DNA from: JABDKJ01 sp964609215
Lineage (GTDB): Bacteria; Bacteroidota; Bacteroidia; Flavobacteriales_D; JABDKJ01
Direction of reading: 5' to 3'
Length of the DNA: 64,000 nt
NCBI GenBank assembly: GCA_964609215.1
Contig: CAZSQZ010000016.1
Span: forward strand, 17,839 to 81,838
A program made the translations under genes and the position numbers. This document shows positions 62,016 to 64,000 of the stretch, in pieces. The notes below the pieces were generated by a model, which was given only the letters and a program-made list of their open reading frames with translations, had not been told where the DNA came from and made no database searches. The stretch's first letter is position 1. Each line of letters begins with the position of its first letter.

Positions 62016-62804
62016 ATGAACAACAAATTTTCCTTTTTTAATTTAATTGTATTCATTGTTCTTCTCTCTTCTGCTTGTAATTCTGAAAGGAATACAGAAA
62101 GAGATATCTCTTCATCAGATATGATCAAAACATCAGAAGAACTGAGTAAAGATGAAACCATTGCATGCGAGCAGGTTTTAAAGGCAATGGGTGGCTCTCA
62201 AAAATGGGAAGAATTGAAATATGTTTCCTGGACCTTTTTTAATACGAGACATTTAATTTGGGACAAGCTCAATTCTCGTGTGAGAATTGAATATCCTAAA
62301 GATAGTGCAGTGTATATCTTAAACATGAAGAATGATGAAGGGCGTTACTGGAAAAATGGAATTGAAGAATTGAATTCTGAAAAATTGGAAGAAAAAATGA
62401 CCAGCGCAAAACGTATTTGGATCAATGACATGTATTGGCTGTTCATGCCTTTTAAACTTCAAGATTCTGGTGTAACAATGCGATATGTAAAGGAAGATAA
62501 GATAGCTTCAGGAGCTTCTTGCTCCATTTACTCCCTAACTTTTGAAGGTGTTGGTGTAACTCCTGAAAATAAATATGAAATTGCTATTGATCATTCTGAC
62601 CAATTAATTAAACAATGGACTTTTTTTGAAAAGGCTGAACAAGATACTGCTTATGCCACTTGGCCTTGGGACAATTATAAAGAGTACAATGGAATATTGT
62701 TATCCGCAGATCGTTCTGATGGAAAAGGGCCATCCAATGTTCGCGTTTATGATGAAATAGATGATAAGGTTTTCACCTCAATAGAGGGCATTGAATATTA
62801 CTAG
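62016..62804 (+). CDS. DUF6503-like lipoprotein
   Basis: The 262-residue protein has a lipobox ending at Cys21 (L-L-S-S-A-C context). It resembles the DUF6503 group: EQVLKAMGGSQKWEELKYVSWTFFNTRHLIWDKLNSRVRIEYP, then RIWINDMYWLFMPFKLQDSGVTMRYVKED and YSLTFEGVGVTPENKYEIAIDHSDQLIKQWTFFEK. The fold is LolA-like, so a hydrophobic ligand is possible. It is a paralogue in family of the protein at 29552-30349, but here it is a lipoprotein and stands alone. Confidence 0.75.
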   Translation: MNNKFSFFNLIVFIVLLSSACNSERNTERDISSSDMIKTSEELSKDETIACEQVLKAMGGSQKWEELKYVSWTFFNTRHLIWDKLNSRVRIEYPKDSAVYILNMKNDEGRYWKNGIEELNSEKLEEKMTSAKRIWINDMYWLFMPFKLQDSGVTMRYVKEDKIASGASCSIYSLTFEGVGVTPENKYEIAIDHSDQLIKQWTFFEKAEQDTAYATWPWDNYKEYNGILLSADRSDGKGPSNVRVYDEIDDKVFTSIEGIEYY

Positions 62805-62878
62805 TTTGAATAAATACCATAAATGTAATGAGGAATTAAAGGTAGCTTGAGAGATTTGGAGTATCTATATTTTTCTAA

Positions 62879-63325
62879 CTAGGTTAGAGATTGACTTAGG
62901 CGCTCTTGATCGTGGACAGTCAATGAAAAGCTTTCCTTTTTAAATTGAATACGAATAGATTCCAGGACCTCATTCCTTATTAATTTTAAGAGTTCATCCT
63001 CTAAATCAATATCAAATTCAGTTATACCGATATTCAAACTTGCAGAAAAATCAGTATCTATTTCCATTGTATCTGATTCCAATTCATAGCTTCCCATATT
63101 AGACACAAAAGTCAGGTTGCATCCATCATATGTATGAATGTCAAATGGCCCGAGTAGTTTAATGTTTAAAAAATGAAAGCCATTGATTTCTCTTGTTTCG
63201 CAAAATAATTCAAACCGATCATTTGCAGCTATAGATTTATCCTGAAAGCTTTCAATTTTTGCTTTCATCATTTTGTCTAAATCTAAATTTGCTAAGTGCG
63301 TTAATGCTCTAAATAGTCCTTTCAC
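62879..63325 (-). CDS. Hypothetical protein, 148 residues
   Basis: I do not recognise this soluble acidic protein. It starts at a GTG (63325), as no upstream ATG is in frame; an internal ATG pair near residue 19 is an alternative. Segments include FELFCETREINGFHFLNIKLLGP and SASLNIGITEFDIDLEDELLKLIRN. It is 26 bases downstream of the lipoprotein gene 63352-63813, and the two probably form an operon. Confidence 0.55.
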   Translation of the reverse strand: MKGLFRALTHLANLDLDKMMKAKIESFQDKSIAANDRFELFCETREINGFHFLNIKLLGPFDIHTYDGCNLTFVSNMGSYELESDTMEIDTDFSASLNIGITEFDIDLEDELLKLIRNEVLESIRIQFKKESFSLTVHDQERLSQSLT

Positions 63326-63351
63326 TAGGTTTCGTTTTCTTGATTTATAGT

Positions 63352-63813
63352 CTAATTACATTCAATATAAAATAGTTTTTGTTTTAATCCTCTGTTAGAA
63401 GAAACTGGAAATGTTTTATAGGTCTTATCTTCATTATCGAATTCTCCTAAATAATAGAAGTTTAGCCAATTATTGTATTCAAATCTTGGTAAACTATGAT
63501 CTTCATTTACAAAAAGGTTAGTTTTATAATTTGCATATTTCTTCTCAGTAAAAAAAGAAACACTTGTTCTCTCTTGAAAATCATATTGAGTTTTTAATTC
63601 GCAAACTACCTTTTGAATAAAAAGAGAATCTAAAACCCGTGTTGAATCAATAACAATAAAAACACGCTGCAAATAATCTTTATAATAATCATTAGATACT
63701 ATTTCAAATTCCTTTTCAACGCAAGGTTCATTAGAATTATTAGAACATGATACTAAGTTCATCAAACTGAATGATATCAATATTGCAAATACTCCAGTAA
63801 TTAATTTATTCAT
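63352..63813 (-). CDS. Hypothetical lipoprotein, 153 residues
   Basis: I do not recognise this protein. From the ATG at 63813 it has a signal peptide and lipobox (FSLMNLVSC, Cys23 of the chosen start), then a mixed alpha/beta domain with two or three cysteines and a C-terminus ending YIECN. A seven-residue longer start from 63834 is possible. It is upstream of the unrecognised gene 62879-63325 on the same strand. Confidence 0.55.
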   Translation of the reverse strand: MNKLITGVFAILISFSLMNLVSCSNNSNEPCVEKEFEIVSNDYYKDYLQRVFIVIDSTRVLDSLFIQKVVCELKTQYDFQERTSVSFFTEKKYANYKTNLFVNEDHSLPRFEYNNWLNFYYLGEFDNEDKTYKTFPVSSNRGLKQKLFYIECN

Positions 63814-64000
63814 TTTTGAATCTGCTCCTCTCATTATTTCAAGTCAATCTAAGAGTAAAACAGTAATACTGACTATATCTTTAAGCTAAAATAATAACTC
63901 ATGCTACTTGTTTTCTAAAACATGTTTGTATTTGTAATTTACAAGGAAGCCTTAGCCTTTAACTTGATGATTCCTAAAGCATTTAGAAGCTTCATGATTA

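Noticed and set aside
63939..64000. C-terminal end of a minus-strand gene running out of the window
   Set aside because: Only about 20 open codons ending in KLKAKASL are visible, which is too little to separate coding from chance.
1..64000. CRISPR arrays, prophage genes, insertion sequences, tRNA or rRNA genes
   Set aside because: No regularly spaced repeats, transposase or phage structural motifs, or tRNA/rRNA signatures were found by eye.

Overview
The window is a stretch of chromosome from a member of the Bacteroidota, probably a marine flavobacterium-like or cryomorphaceae-like organism. The DNA is visibly AT-rich. Evidence for the phylum: a short primary sigma factor without region 1.1 (53619-54491), a type IX secretion C-terminal sorting domain on a secreted esterase (14693-16393), a TonB-dependent receptor with an N-terminal carboxypeptidase-like domain (36853-39174), a BatA-type protein, many families largely confined to this phylum (DUF6503, DUF1572, Reg_prop lipoproteins), and -7 promoter boxes of the form TAnnTTTG instead of TATAAT. 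The genus cannot be named from the sequence alone. No tRNA, rRNA, CRISPR array, prophage or insertion sequence was recognised.

Layout. 1-6.2 kb: a giant alpha-2-macroglobulin-like lipoprotein translationally coupled to a DUF1287 protein. 6.2-11.3 kb: an exonuclease/GIY-YIG fusion, a radical SAM protein, polyphosphate kinase and a small NTF2-like lipoprotein. 11.4-14.7 kb: a BatA/vWA membrane protein followed with zero spacing by a dihydroorotase paralogue that has lost its metal ligands. 14.7-20 kb: T9SS-exported esterase, membrane Zn-peptidase, endonuclease/exonuclease/phosphatase lipoprotein, OmpA protein, helix-hairpin-helix protein. 20.1-25 kb: clpB with an operator-like repeat cluster upstream, a TraB/GumN protein, an ACMSD-like amidohydrolase. 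25-31 kb: an accessory-looking run of ten small same-strand genes, several unrecognised, including DinB-like proteins, a Crp/Fnr regulator and a peroxiredoxin-like gene, with a perfect Crp/Fnr-type palindrome and a large structured palindrome. 31-36.9 kb: DEAD-box helicase, DUF1761 protein, ABC-F ATPase, accD.

36.9-43.5 kb: a lipoprotein plus TonB-dependent receptor unit behind a Fur/Zur-like palindrome, a tocopherol-cyclase-like protein, and a CASTOR/POLLUX-type channel followed by a possible 56-aa membrane peptide. 44.5-47.2 kb: rpsO and pnp with clear terminators. 47.2-49.2 kb: a lipoprotein divergent from a membrane-anchored ToxR-like regulator, with three helically phased direct repeats between them; this is the best candidate for a little-described regulatory system. 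49.2-53.2 kb: mostly small genes, including an ArsR/AHSA1 pair with visible operator repeats and a decayed AHSA1-type gene. 53.2-59.7 kb: rpoD, a uracil-DNA glycosylase relative, a barrel-like protein, a free-standing domain normally fused to RluA pseudouridine synthases, and katG. 59.7-64 kb: TerB/zinc-ribbon protein, beta-propeller lipoprotein, YjdM/PhnA, a second DUF6503 lipoprotein and two unrecognised genes.

Most genes are single housekeeping or accessory functions, not one pathway. The parts that read as units are the A2M/DUF1287 pair, the BatA/pseudo-dihydroorotase pair, the lipoprotein/TonB receptor pair, the ToxR-like regulator/lipoprotein pair, the Crp-Fnr/peroxiredoxin group and the ArsR/AHSA1 pair. 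All functional assignments are from reading motifs by eye; no database search was run.
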